Shown one piece after another: positions 24,963 through 34,082 of a DNA stretch of 64,000 nucleotides (position 1 is its first letter; every line of letters begins with the position of its first letter). The translations under genes and the position numbers were made by a program. The stretch is from Deltaproteobacteria bacterium (GTDB lineage: Bacteria; Bdellovibrionota; JAJCYS01): positions 1-64,000 of the forward strand of contig JAJCYS010000051.1 of NCBI GenBank assembly GCA_029262815.1, written 5' to 3'. The notes below the pieces were generated by a model that saw only the letters and a program-made list of their open reading frames with translations, had not been told where the DNA came from and ran no database searches.

Positions 24963-27466
24963 CTACTTCCCTGTTTTACCTTTGTCGGGTCTCCATGCAA
25001 GCAATAGTCTATTTTTTTCTGAACCCAAAGATTTGATTCTGAGGGTTCGATTTCTTTGATTGCCTGTTGAATTTTGGTTTGGAGATCTTTGGGCGCATAA
25101 TATTCCGTTGCTTTCTTTTGGAGCCTTCGAAGGCAGACAAGCCGAATCTCTGCTGATTCGTTTTTTAAGAGTTCGATTAAAGTATCAATACCCGGTTTTC
25201 CTTGATTTGATAGGATGACTGTTGCCCAGTATTTATTATTTTTATGAGGGCTGGATTTCAGTGTGCCGACCAAGGTGGGTATGATTTGTTCAGTGTGAAG
25301 TGATTTTCTCGTTAAAAAACTTAAAGCAGAAAATTCACTTTTTTTGTCGTCGTTAATATCTGGTTTTTTCAAAAAATCACGTGTGGCTGGGATCGCTGAG
25401 TCTCCTGTCTTTGAGAGAATTTTCCATTCGTTGGTCAAAAATCCGTCTTTAACAAATGCTTTAGTTGTGAGCTGTTTGGCAAGCCATTCCTGCTGTTCTT
25501 TGAGACTGGTAAGAAATGAATCTGCTTCTTCTTTGAGTTTTTCGTTTTTCCAACCAAGCTTCGCTTTTGTTAATGTTTCAATCATGTCAGTTCGGGATTT
25601 AGCAATGCCCGCGAGTACATCTTCAAAACTATTTCGTTTGGCTTTCTCTTCAGGGTTTATAATTTTAAACTCAGAATGTAATTTTTTGACATTTTCAAAA
25701 CTTAGAAGGGTGCCATATTCAATCAAAATTCGTTTTTCAGAATTGGACCCTGGAGAGGAGAGGAAATTAGCAACAGCTTCGTCTATTTTATCTTCACTTA
25801 GATATTGCAGCGCAAGCTTTGCAAGTCGTTTGTTTTTTGGTTTTACGTTGTCAGATGTTGAAGCAGTCTCGATCGCACCAGCGATTGAAGCAAAGGGAAG
25901 CCCTAGTTTTGACAAAGGAGTGAAGGAAATGGGAAGTGGAGTTTCTTGCGAGATCTTCTCCATGAGAAGAGGGAGCCCATAGATTGCATTAGGATGTAAG
26001 CTGCTGATCAAGCGTGCCATTGATCGTTGAGACTTAGATTGGAACAAACGATCAAAAATCAAGGGCATCATTTCTTTAGGGAATTTTAGGCTCAGTACTT
26101 TTAGACACTCTAAAGTCTTGAGCTCAACTTCAGTATGAGTATGTCCTTTGATTTCTGTCTCCTTGAACAAGGCAAACAACTGAGTAACAAGTGGCGTAGG
26201 TATTTCCTTGAAGTTTTCTATAGTATACCGTGAACAATGTGCATCAATAATATTGTCTTTGGGGATGTTCGGGTTGTCTGAATTTTTAAGTAGTTTTAAT
26301 AATATGTCTCTTGATGTCTTAAAAGAAAGCGTTGAGAGCGTGTAAGCTGCAGTACGTTTGAGAGGCTTGTTCACCTCTACCTTTTCCTTTGTGGTCAAAA
26401 TATGCTCAACGACTTCAAATGCCATTTCTTCTTTGCCTTCATACGCATCCAACACGTCAATGGCAACATCCCGGACCTCTTTGGTTTGCTTGGTATCTAA
26501 TGCAATGTTTTTAATACGCTCGATGTCTTTTTCATTCGTAAGGGTTCTAAACGCATCATCGACTAAATGTTGAGTGGGTATCAGTTTAATTAAAGGGTCA
26601 ATTAAATCACTATCGATCCCTTTGACTTTAAATAAAAATAATATCGTTTCGGGCAGCACAAAGTGGCCCCTATCTTTTTCGGCCGAACCACTTAATAGGT
26701 ATTCTTTTGCAGTGGGGATGGCTCCTTTGGCTTTATTTTTGATCCATACACGAACAAGTCTCAGTCGAACTCTGCCAGAGGTAGATTTGGAAAAGTGCGC
26801 GATTGTGGGTTGGATGGCAGCTGATCCCATAGCCGACAGGGTTGAGCCAATGAGGTTCAAGCTAGCACCTTTTTTTCGTTTAGATTCTCGTTCAAGGAGT
26901 GAAATAAGGGTAGGAATGGCTTTTTTAGCTTTGGGGCCTATTCGCTCGATAATAGTAAGCCCAATTTCAATGTATTGGACGCTTTCTTGTGTGATAAAAG
27001 GAGTCAGTTTTTCAATATCTTTTTCTGAGGCGTATTTTTTGAAGTTATCGCCAATGATTCGGCTGATCCTCCAATTTAAATTTTTCTCTTTAGTGCGAGA
27101 GGCCAGGGAATGAACCAAGGAAAGGTGAGCCTCAGCGGGAAAGGGCTTGATTTTACCAAGGGCCCAAATGGCCATGTCGCGTGACTCAGATGGTGTATCA
27201 AGATTGTAAGCAAGACTCGAAAGTGTTTGGGTGTCTTTCTTGTCAATGAGGGCCTGAAATGCTGTTGAGCTTTGTTCCAAATCGACGTCTTTCGTAAGAA
27301 TCGTTTTAGCCTCTTCTGTGTCAAGTTTGGTTGTGAGTTTTTGAGTCTTAATATCAATGGACTCCAAAGCTTTAGGCTTGTCTTGTGTGGGTTGCGTTTG
27401 CTTGCCTGATGAACAACCAGACAGAACGAATAAACAAGCCAAAAGAATAATGGACGAATTCCTCAT
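24959..27466 (-). CDS. HEAT-repeat lipoprotein
   Basis: About 835 residues from the ATG at 27466, which follows AAGGGAG. The signal peptide ends in the lipobox VLSGC. The mature protein is an alpha-solenoid: repeats such as AIWALGKIKPFPAEAHLSLVHSL, IGPKAKKAIPTLISLLERE, and near the C-terminus YWATVILSNQGKPGIDTLIELLKNESAEIRLVCLRRLQ are typical HEAT units. Such lipoproteins usually act as periplasmic or outer-membrane scaffolds; no partner is evident. Codons upstream of 27466 are in frame but less likely to be used. Confidence 0.75.
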   Translation of the reverse strand: MRNSSIILLACLFVLSGCSSGKQTQPTQDKPKALESIDIKTQKLTTKLDTEEAKTILTKDVDLEQSSTAFQALIDKKDTQTLSSLAYNLDTPSESRDMAIWALGKIKPFPAEAHLSLVHSLASRTKEKNLNWRISRIIGDNFKKYASEKDIEKLTPFITQESVQYIEIGLTIIERIGPKAKKAIPTLISLLERESKRKKGASLNLIGSTLSAMGSAAIQPTIAHFSKSTSGRVRLRLVRVWIKNKAKGAIPTAKEYLLSGSAEKDRGHFVLPETILFLFKVKGIDSDLIDPLIKLIPTQHLVDDAFRTLTNEKDIERIKNIALDTKQTKEVRDVAIDVLDAYEGKEEMAFEVVEHILTTKEKVEVNKPLKRTAAYTLSTLSFKTSRDILLKLLKNSDNPNIPKDNIIDAHCSRYTIENFKEIPTPLVTQLFALFKETEIKGHTHTEVELKTLECLKVLSLKFPKEMMPLIFDRLFQSKSQRSMARLISSLHPNAIYGLPLLMEKISQETPLPISFTPLSKLGLPFASIAGAIETASTSDNVKPKNKRLAKLALQYLSEDKIDEAVANFLSSPGSNSEKRILIEYGTLLSFENVKKLHSEFKIINPEEKAKRNSFEDVLAGIAKSRTDMIETLTKAKLGWKNEKLKEEADSFLTSLKEQQEWLAKQLTTKAFVKDGFLTNEWKILSKTGDSAIPATRDFLKKPDINDDKKSEFSALSFLTRKSLHTEQIIPTLVGTLKSSPHKNNKYWATVILSNQGKPGIDTLIELLKNESAEIRLVCLRRLQKKATEYYAPKDLQTKIQQAIKEIEPSESNLWVQKKIDYCLHGDPTKVKQGSS

Positions 27467-27591
27467 ACAAACTCCCTTAAGTGTCAACGTAACAAGACTG
27501 CATTACCTTATCGGAGAAATTGCTGGAAGTCTAAACAAATTTAAGTTGGCCCCTGTCCTATCCTAAACACCTTATATGTTTATAAAAAAGC

Positions 27592-28005
27592 CTACCAAGT
27601 TAACCGTTCACCTGGTTTAGGAGGTGTGTAGTTCGATGTTCGCAGTAGATGTGTACTAATGAGAGTAATTAGCACGATATGCACCGTATGGTGCATCATG
27701 AATGTGCAACTTATCTCTTTGACATGTCCTTGAAGCATCGGGCTGATGAGCAATAGTGGTGCAACAGACGCCAGCCAGAGTGCACCTGCAAAGGTGAGTC
27801 CCCCAAGCTTTTCAATACAACCATCCCATCGTCTGATAAAAAAGAAAGTGATGGGAATCAGGATGCTAAACAAGCTTCCAGAGGTGAATAGCATACACGT
27901 GAGCCGAGTATATAATGGATGTGAAACGCCCATGGTTCGGATACACATCACATAAGCTGCACATAAAAATAATGAGAGTACGATGGACAAAGTAGGTGCT
28001 TTCAT
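27592..28005 (-). CDS. Four-helix membrane protein, unknown function
   Basis: The protein has 137 residues with four hydrophobic segments: LSIVLSLFLCAAYVMC, SGSLFSILIPITFFFI, GALWLASVAPLLLISPML and VHIVLITLISTHLL. A His pair (MMHHTVH) precedes the last helix. No motif identifies a family. It lies 52 bases downstream of the TfoX-domain gene on the same strand and may share its transcript. Confidence 0.55.
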   Translation of the reverse strand: MKAPTLSIVLSLFLCAAYVMCIRTMGVSHPLYTRLTCMLFTSGSLFSILIPITFFFIRRWDGCIEKLGGLTFAGALWLASVAPLLLISPMLQGHVKEISCTFMMHHTVHIVLITLISTHLLRTSNYTPPKPGERLTW

Positions 28006-28057
28006 GATGAATAGTGTAGAACGAATCAGGGTTAGTTAAGAGGAGATTCCATTACAT

Positions 28058-28393
28058 TTATTTTGATTTCGGAGGAAGTGATTTAGCGTAATCGACGCCA
28101 AGTGTGAGCCACGCCTCTAAAGAACGTTTAAGACGGAACCCGGGTTGAGATACGTAGATGAATCCTTTGAGCGGTTTGCCTGTGAAATCCATGGGACTTG
28201 CGTTGGTTTCTTTTAAGGCTTCTTGATACTTCTCAGGTCCAACACGAATCATTAACTTGTCTTGTACGACACCAAAGCACATGTGTCCCTTGTACAAAAA
28301 ACACAGTCCGCCAAACATCTTTTTCTCTTCGAGGTGTCGCTTTCGTGCAAGTACTGCACGTACTTTAGTAGCTATAGATTCGTCGTATGCCAT
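28058..28393 (-). CDS. TfoX N-terminal-domain protein
   Basis: The protein has 111 residues from MAYDESI; an upstream ATG at 28432 in the same frame is less likely because the extension does not fit the family. The TfoX N-terminal domain is recognisable from KMFGGLCFLYKGHMCFGVVQDKLMIRVGP and the C-terminal PLKGFIYVSQPGF with the following WLTLGVDYAKSLP. In gamma-proteobacteria TfoX/Sxy proteins promote competence gene expression, but stand-alone N-terminal domains like this one are widespread and mostly uncharacterised. A 66-bp palindrome lies just upstream. Confidence 0.8.
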   Translation of the reverse strand: MAYDESIATKVRAVLARKRHLEEKKMFGGLCFLYKGHMCFGVVQDKLMIRVGPEKYQEALKETNASPMDFTGKPLKGFIYVSQPGFRLKRSLEAWLTLGVDYAKSLPPKSK

Positions 28394-28443
28394 GTCATGC
28401 CCTAACAAATCACATTCTGGTCTCGAAATCACGTCAAACAGTG

Positions 28444-28509
28444 CCCCAAAGGGTCATCGTGAACTTCTTGGCCAAAAATGGCCAAGAAGTTCACGATGAC
28501 CCTTTGGGG
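28444..28509. repeat. 66-bp perfect palindrome
   Basis: Two exactly complementary 31-base arms (28,444-28,474 and 28,479-28,509) flank an AAAA loop. The left arm starts CCCCAAAGGGTCATCGTGAA. It lies between the divergent TfoX-domain gene and the secreted-protein gene at 28,590. No T-run follows on either strand, so a simple terminator is unlikely. Such long perfect hairpins are typical of small mobile palindromic repeats. Confidence 0.85.
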
Positions 28510-28589
28510 TTCGTTTGGGTTAATTTGATGAAATTTCTAAATATATTTAGTTTATAGTCCGATAGGTGGATGGCGTAGGGAGGTGTCTA

Positions 28590-29174
28590 ATGAAGCTACG
28601 TTTAATAGGTGCCGTGATGCTGTGTATGTACAGTGTGAATGGGCTTTCGTCTCAGGGGATATTGCCAGGGGAACGAAGGTTAAGTGAAGAAGCTGAGAGG
28701 GCCCTCGAAGAAAAAGCCGTGAAACACATGCAGTTGTTTGTTTTTCGATTAGCCATCATGTTTGATATCGATGAAACAATTGAGAACGCTCGAAAATATG
28801 CGGGATGTGACGATATACGGAATTGCACTCAAGGGGTACAGGCTTTAAAGCAGATGCAAGATGATTATGTGGCCGCAGAACTTAAGGGTGATTCGGAATT
28901 GGAATTCACAATTTTAGTCATGTATTGGGTCCAGTTTGACCGGGACTACGTCCGGCAATTGCCGACACCTATCCCTGAACAAGAAGAAATTTTGAGTGGA
29001 CCGCGGGAAATTGGTCCTCAGCCAATGATGATGGGTCGAATTGGAAGAGGAATTGCTGCGCTTAGTGACTGTAAAAAGAAAGCGTTGTTTTACGGAATCG
29101 GCTGCGTAAACAAATACAATGCTTCACATTGCAAGTCGTGGGTACAAGACTATATGCAGAAAAATTGCCAATAA
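28590..29174 (+). CDS. Secreted protein of unknown function, 194 residues
   Basis: The start is the ATG at 28590, 7 bases after GGGAGG. The signal peptide MKLRLIGAVMLCMYSVNG is followed by a charged helical N-terminal half (RRLSEEAERALEEKAVKHMQ), then a CDDIRNCTQG pair of Cys. The C-terminus holds four more Cys (DCKKKALFYGIGCVNKYNASHCKSW and the terminal NCQ). The Cys spacing suggests disulfides in the periplasm. No family is recognised. It converges on the effector-binding gene. Confidence 0.6.
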   Translation: MKLRLIGAVMLCMYSVNGLSSQGILPGERRLSEEAERALEEKAVKHMQLFVFRLAIMFDIDETIENARKYAGCDDIRNCTQGVQALKQMQDDYVAAELKGDSELEFTILVMYWVQFDRDYVRQLPTPIPEQEEILSGPREIGPQPMMMGRIGRGIAALSDCKKKALFYGIGCVNKYNASHCKSWVQDYMQKNCQ

Positions 29175-29187
29175 AATTATCTAGACC

Positions 29188-29676
29188 TTATTGGATTGCA
29201 ATATAAATATCGATAATGGCCTCTTGAGGATGTTTGACGCGCTCGTCGTATAACTCGAAGTCCCCCGTATAGCTCCGCTTGATTTCAGGGTGTGTTTCAA
29301 AGTACTGCCAGACGTCTTTCCAACCCTGAATGACAATATCCGGCATGGCTCCCTGTGGAGTCGTGAAAACAAGATAGGTGGTTGCCGGTACCTGTACCTT
29401 ATGGAGTCCTTCGGTTGGGGTGGCGTTATCAGCGACTTTGGCGCCAACCGTTAAGGTATACAGCCCATTTACATCATTTTCATAGTCGGAATAAATACCG
29501 TAACAAGACTGCTCTTCCACTTTATTAGAGATAGAGGCAGATATGCCTTCTTTAAAAAAATTGGCCCAAAGCTGAGGAATTTTAGCCAATTCAGGCTGCA
29601 TCTCGTTAGCATTCGAGGTCCTTGCCTGAATGCCTATAAATGTATGTGCATCTTGAGTTACTTTTTTTGGGGTCAT
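29188..29676 (-). CDS. GyrI-like/AraC effector-binding-domain protein
   Basis: The protein has 162 residues, a stand-alone effector-binding domain of the SOUL/GyrI fold, without the DNA-binding part seen in AraC/Rob regulators. Features include TFIGIQARTSNANE near the start, IPQLWANFF, YGIYSDYENDVNGLYTLTVGAKV, and the C-terminal VIQGWKDVWQYFETHP followed by DFELYDER. Family members bind small amphipathic ligands or sequester toxins. AAGGA precedes the ATG at 29676. It is divergent from asnB. Confidence 0.82.
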   Translation of the reverse strand: MTPKKVTQDAHTFIGIQARTSNANEMQPELAKIPQLWANFFKEGISASISNKVEEQSCYGIYSDYENDVNGLYTLTVGAKVADNATPTEGLHKVQVPATTYLVFTTPQGAMPDIVIQGWKDVWQYFETHPEIKRSYTGDFELYDERVKHPQEAIIDIYIAIQ

Positions 29677-29804
29677 ATCACTATCCTTCGGTTGAAAATT
29701 CTAATTGATCATAACGAATCAACGAGTAGTTGGTCTACAACTATCAAAGAATTGATATAATAAAAAAACATCCCAAAAAATGCTTAGCCTAAGGAGGGGC
29801 CTAC

Positions 29805-31736
29805 ATGTGTGGTATTGCTGGTATTGCTTTTCAACACCCAAAAACGTTTGACCCAAAGTTACTGACCTCATTCTCAAAAAGCTTGAACCATCGAGGACCA
29901 GACGATTTTGGCTATTTAGTTGCCTCGAAAAACCAACGCTACTTGGGTAAAGACCCCCATGTCTATCCATCCGCTGAATATCAGCTCGCATTTGTACACA
30001 GAAGACTCTCAATCTTGGATTTGTCTAAATTGGGATGGCAACCTATGTCAACCGAAGACGGTCGGTACCATATGGTATTTAACGGAGAAATTTATAATTA
30101 TTTGGAATTAAGAGATGAGTTGAAAGCACGGGGCATATCTTTTAAATCAAATTCAGACTCTGAGGTGCTTCTCAAAGGGTTTGCCTACTGGGGAAAAGAC
30201 ATCCTACCCAAATTGACAGGTATGTTTGCGTTTGTTATTTGGGATACAACAGAAAAAACTTTGTTTCTTGCCAGAGACCCTTTTGGTATCAAACCTCTTT
30301 TTTATGTGTATAAAGATGGTTGTTTTGCATTTTCATCAGAATCATCACTTTTGTATAAACTGCCCATTATAAAAAAATCTGCTGATGCAGAACAACTGTA
30401 TCAGTACATTCGATATGGATATTCTGATCATAACCAAGCCTCTCTAATTCAAGGGGTATTCCATCTCAAATCGGCTCATCATATGACACTTTCTCTAACT
30501 TCGTTTTCCCAACCCGAACTTGTTCGGTACTGGGATATCGATCGGTCTCAAACATTTGATGGATCGTTTGAAGAAGCGACTCAAAAAGTGAAGTCGTTTT
30601 TCTTAAAAAATATCGAATTACACATGAGAAGTGATGTTGAAGTTGGATTTGCCTTGTCAGGCGGCGTGGACTCAACAGCTATTGTGATGGGTGCTCGACA
30701 TTTGTGCCCAAATGCTCGACTACATGCCTTTAGCTACATTCCAGATGACCCCAAGATCAGCGAAGAGCGATGGATTCAGCAAGTCGTAAAGGAAGGCCAG
30801 ATTACACTCCATAAAACAACTATAAACCCGAACCGGTTTATGCAAGATCTTGATGCTTTGATCCGAATTCAAGGCGAACCCTTTGGGAGTACCAGTATTT
30901 ATGCGCAGAATTTGGTCTTTGAAAAAGCCAAAGAAATCGGCGTTAAAGTGATGCTTGATGGCCAAGGTGCAGATGAGTTATTGGCTGGATATAACTACTA
31001 CAAATCAGCTCGATTTGCTTCACTCATTCGACAGGGCCGATGGATTTCGGCATTACGTTTTTTGAGGGCTTCGAGTACGTATCAGTCAGGTCATCATTTT
31101 ATGTATTTGCTTAAAATGGCAGGTGAGTTCTTGCTGCCTCAAGAGCTTCAGAAAGTAGCACGATGGGTTGCGGGAGAAGGGTATTTTCCCGCTTGGGTTG
31201 ATGCTAAGTGGTTTCATAAGAGAGCTATTCGAGGTCGGTCTCATTATTATTCGAAATCAAAAAATGTGTTACGTGAAAGTCTATATAAAACCGTTGCTGA
31301 GACGACGTTACCCCGATTGTTGCGCTACGAAGATAGAAATTCGATGGCCCATTCAATTGAAAGTCGAGTGCCGTTTTTGACAGCTGATTTTGCTACTTTT
31401 TTATTTACATTGCCAGAACATTATTTGATTAATGAGCGTGGCACAACTAAGCACGTCTTCAAAGAGGCAATGAGGGGCATTGTGCCTGATTCAATATTAG
31501 ATCGAAGGGACAAAATTGGATTTAATACGCCAGAACACGCAATGTTGCTTCAGACAAAACGGTGGGTTGAAAATCAAGTGCTCTATCCGGACGCGCTACG
31601 TGCAATTCCTTTTTTAGATCAGGAAGCAGTTCAGAAAAGCTGGGCAAAAGCGTGTAAAGGAAAGTATGACCAAAGGCTATGGCGTGTGATAAACATCGCT
31701 CGTTGGTCAAATATGTCTCATGTTCATTATAAATAG
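29805..31736 (+). CDS. asnB: Asparagine synthase, glutamine-hydrolysing
   Basis: The protein has 643 residues. The N-terminal class-II glutaminase begins directly with the nucleophile Cys2 (MCGIAGIAF) and holds NHRGPDDFG and VFNGEIYN. The C-terminal synthetase has the PP-loop SGGVDST at about residue 285 and MLDGQGADELLAGY. It uses ATP, aspartate and glutamine-derived ammonia to make asparagine; close relatives also amidate cell-envelope or secondary-metabolite precursors. A very strong AAGGAGG lies 8 bases before the ATG. It stands alone and converges on the EamA gene. Confidence 0.93.
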   Translation: MCGIAGIAFQHPKTFDPKLLTSFSKSLNHRGPDDFGYLVASKNQRYLGKDPHVYPSAEYQLAFVHRRLSILDLSKLGWQPMSTEDGRYHMVFNGEIYNYLELRDELKARGISFKSNSDSEVLLKGFAYWGKDILPKLTGMFAFVIWDTTEKTLFLARDPFGIKPLFYVYKDGCFAFSSESSLLYKLPIIKKSADAEQLYQYIRYGYSDHNQASLIQGVFHLKSAHHMTLSLTSFSQPELVRYWDIDRSQTFDGSFEEATQKVKSFFLKNIELHMRSDVEVGFALSGGVDSTAIVMGARHLCPNARLHAFSYIPDDPKISEERWIQQVVKEGQITLHKTTINPNRFMQDLDALIRIQGEPFGSTSIYAQNLVFEKAKEIGVKVMLDGQGADELLAGYNYYKSARFASLIRQGRWISALRFLRASSTYQSGHHFMYLLKMAGEFLLPQELQKVARWVAGEGYFPAWVDAKWFHKRAIRGRSHYYSKSKNVLRESLYKTVAETTLPRLLRYEDRNSMAHSIESRVPFLTADFATFLFTLPEHYLINERGTTKHVFKEAMRGIVPDSILDRRDKIGFNTPEHAMLLQTKRWVENQVLYPDALRAIPFLDQEAVQKSWAKACKGKYDQRLWRVINIARWSNMSHVHYK

Positions 31737-31749
31737 AAGATGGAATAAG

Positions 31750-32655
31750 CTATCTTCTTCTGAGCCAGCTGAAAGAGGGTAGTGAGACTGTGTGTTTAAA
31801 TTGAGTCAATATAATAGCCATAAAAATAAAAATACCGCCCAACAGCTCAGCCGGTGTCGGCCATTCATTCAGAAAAGCAGCAGAAAGTAGCAATGCAAAC
31901 CCCAATTCTGATGAAAGTATAATCGTGCCGAAATTGAGATCAAAGTTGTTAAATCCGTAGCTCATAAACAGGCCAGCTAAGATCATAAAAATACAAAACA
32001 TCCCCGTGGCAATGTAGGCTGCCAAATCATGTGTTTTGAAAAAGACAGAATCAAACCCTAGAGCAAGTGCGAGCCCCATGAGCGTTGCACATACAGACTG
32101 CCAAAAAAGTAGGGTCCAGACATCATCAGAGCCGAGCACGCGCCTTGAAAAATGCCCGAGACCATCAAATAAACCTGAAAGTAAAGCAAAAAGTATACCA
32201 GCTGTGAGTATCAAAGCAGTATCTGGTTTTGCAATGAGGACGAGCCCGATCATGAAACACATAAATGCAAATAATCGATTTTTTGTAAAAGGTTCTTTCA
32301 ATACGAGTCGGCCCATAATCAACGTAGTTCCTAGGCTCGCGCCGTAAAGTAGAAATAAAGTATTAGTGACCTTAATCTCGAGTACCGCGAGCGTAAAAAA
32401 AACAGGCACAAGAGGTGCCAAGATCATAAAGATAAATAGGGCTTGTTTATTTTGCGATTTGAGTCGAAATGGGATTTTTCTGATGCACATGAATCCCCAA
32501 ATCATCACCGTTGCTATCGCAAAACGTAAAGCTGTTTGGGTCATAGGACCAAAGGCCACATCCATATACCGGACGAGTATACCGAATGTCCCCAGGAGAA
32601 ATCCCGAACCTAGCAAAAACAGCGGGTTTTGAAACTTTAATATAAATTGACTCAT
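31750..32655 (-). CDS. EamA/DMT-family transporter
   Basis: The protein has 301 residues and ten predicted membrane helices in two EamA halves. The first includes FLLGTFGILVRYMDVAFGPMTQTALRF and ALFIFMILAPLVPVFF. The second includes LALALGFDSVF and FGTIILSSELGFALLLSAAFLNEWPTPAELLGG, where the S-x-E-P/L-type helix before W-x-T/P is typical. Members export metabolites or amino acids from the cytoplasm. The substrate cannot be predicted. A 7-bp palindrome (AGAAGAT/ATCTTCT) lies in the 13-base gap to the asnB stop. Confidence 0.85.
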   Translation of the reverse strand: MSQFILKFQNPLFLLGSGFLLGTFGILVRYMDVAFGPMTQTALRFAIATVMIWGFMCIRKIPFRLKSQNKQALFIFMILAPLVPVFFTLAVLEIKVTNTLFLLYGASLGTTLIMGRLVLKEPFTKNRLFAFMCFMIGLVLIAKPDTALILTAGILFALLSGLFDGLGHFSRRVLGSDDVWTLLFWQSVCATLMGLALALGFDSVFFKTHDLAAYIATGMFCIFMILAGLFMSYGFNNFDLNFGTIILSSELGFALLLSAAFLNEWPTPAELLGGIFIFMAIILTQFKHTVSLPSFSWLRRR

Positions 32656-32715
32656 ATTTTCACCAAAAAAACCTCTTCAATCTAATACGATATAGATGTC
32701 AAAGCAACAACAAAG

Positions 32716-32896
32716 TAGAACCGGTCTCATAAATAACTTCGTAATGAGATTGAGCGAAATCTGTAGCCTCAAGGCCGCAGGTGAAAAATGCTCGGAGGTG
32801 GCCTCATTGGCCATCGAGAACATTCTTTATCGAGAACGACGAGGCTGTGCAGATTGCAGCCAATCGGAATAGAAGTTATTTATGAGACCGGTTCTA
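32716..32896. mobile_element. MITE-like element 1 (181 bp)
   Basis: Perfect 25-bp inverted ends (32,716-32,740 and 32,872-32,896; the left end begins TAGAACCGGTCTCATAAA) enclose 131 bp with no coding capacity. Both ends carry TA, consistent with TA target-site duplication. The core contains GGCCGCAGGTG and GCTCGGAGG, also found in rearranged form in the element at 54,208-54,390. Its right end lies 11 bases before the ATG of the next gene, so it forms that gene's upstream region. Confidence 0.85.
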
Positions 32897-32907
32897 ATAT
32901 AAAACGT

Positions 32908-34080
32908 ATGCACTCTCATTCAATTCTACGGATATGCTGTTTGATTTTTTTATGGCTTATCCAGGCTTGGCCCTGTTTCGGAGATTCTTGTGACACCATT
33001 AGGTTTTTGGAAACTCATTATTTACAACAATCTATTGATGTAAATCGGTTCTTATTCATGGATGCGCATGATGTACCTTCTTTTCACGTTCAGCTTTTGA
33101 ACCGGTACAAACAGCTGCTTTCTGAGTTTTCTATTCGGTTGAATAAATCTCGCATCCGTCAACCTCCCAAAACAATCGTATACCCACTTAGTGGGATTGA
33201 TGTGACACCGCTCGTTTTATATCCAAAAGCAGAGACCTATATATTTATTGATGAATTAGGGTCTTTCGTACGGAGTAGAACGTTGTTTGGGCTGAATGAT
33301 GTAATTATTTCTAAGGAAAAAGTGATTCAGTTATTTCTTGGCGATCGAGAATTTGCAGGCGAAAATACAGTGAACAATGCATTGCCTGCCTCAGTGGTTC
33401 ATCAATTGAATAAAGTGAAAGGACATGTTCACAGCCAAAGTGAATTAGATTTTTTAATTCACTCATTAGATCGAGGAATAGGTCATTTTTCACCTCAAAA
33501 ATTATATAGATTAGGATTTAGTTCTGAAGGGTTTCTGCAACTATTTTTGAGCCGGTTATTTGCTTATTTTGATGACATAAAAATACACGAAAGTATAGCC
33601 TATTTTGATCCGCGGCAACCCTATCATTACCATGGTGTGATTCGGTTTAGTTTAAATGGCGATTCAAATATTAAGCAGGTTGTGTACATTCAAAGCGCTA
33701 TCGAAGAGCCTAAAAAATATAATGAAACTGACTTTATTAAATTAGGACGGCGTCATCTCAATTACCTGCCTCTCGAGCAATTAGGCGCAGATGCTTTTGT
33801 GTTCAGGGGATCAATGGGGGTCTTTGAGACAAAAGAGGGAAATGGCTATCTTGGAGGTTCTCAAGTCCATCAATCTTTTTTTAGGTATATTGTAAGTAGA
33901 GGGGCGGAAGTACTTGAGGGTCGATCGTGTTTGAATGGAGGATACGAAATGTTCCCCAAAGAACTCACACAGTCTCCATATGCAGCATCTGTAGATCAAA
34001 CTATAGTCAACAATAGACTTAATTTCTCATATGGACATGAGTCAAAAGGATTGAGGGCAGTATTGATGCGCAATAAATAA
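32908..34080 (+). CDS. Secreted protein, orphan YPxSGxD family, member A
   Basis: The protein has 390 residues. The ATG at 32908 is chosen because it opens a good signal peptide (HSILRICCLIFLWLIQAWPCFG); longer frames read into the MITE. The mature start is DSCDTIRFLETHY. Family landmarks follow: IVYPLSGIDVTPLVLYP, a later HYHGVIRFSL and VVYIQSAIE, then FRGSMGVF, EVLEGRS and, near the end, FSYGHESKGLRAV. Predicted alpha/beta. The function is unknown, but the conserved Gly-x-Asp and Glu-Gly suggest a ligand or catalytic site. The next gene, 2 bases downstream, is a paralogue. Confidence 0.7.
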   Translation: MHSHSILRICCLIFLWLIQAWPCFGDSCDTIRFLETHYLQQSIDVNRFLFMDAHDVPSFHVQLLNRYKQLLSEFSIRLNKSRIRQPPKTIVYPLSGIDVTPLVLYPKAETYIFIDELGSFVRSRTLFGLNDVIISKEKVIQLFLGDREFAGENTVNNALPASVVHQLNKVKGHVHSQSELDFLIHSLDRGIGHFSPQKLYRLGFSSEGFLQLFLSRLFAYFDDIKIHESIAYFDPRQPYHYHGVIRFSLNGDSNIKQVVYIQSAIEEPKKYNETDFIKLGRRHLNYLPLEQLGADAFVFRGSMGVFETKEGNGYLGGSQVHQSFFRYIVSRGAEVLEGRSCLNGGYEMFPKELTQSPYAASVDQTIVNNRLNFSYGHESKGLRAVLMRNK

Positions 34081-34082
34081 GT

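Noticed and set aside
25344..25982. Plus-strand open frame of 212 codons opposite the HEAT lipoprotein gene
   Set aside because: It lies wholly inside the lipoprotein gene on the other strand and is low-complexity (Ser-rich), as expected for a shadow of HEAT-repeat coding. A further 179-codon frame at 26,574-27,113 is rejected for the same reason.
28444..28509. Palindrome as a rho-independent terminator
   Set aside because: No T-run on either side, and it lies between the starts of two divergent genes, where no transcript should end.
31735..31758. AGAAGAT/ATCTTCT palindrome between asnB and the EamA gene as a terminator
   Set aside because: Only seven base pairs, with no T-run; too weak to list as a feature.
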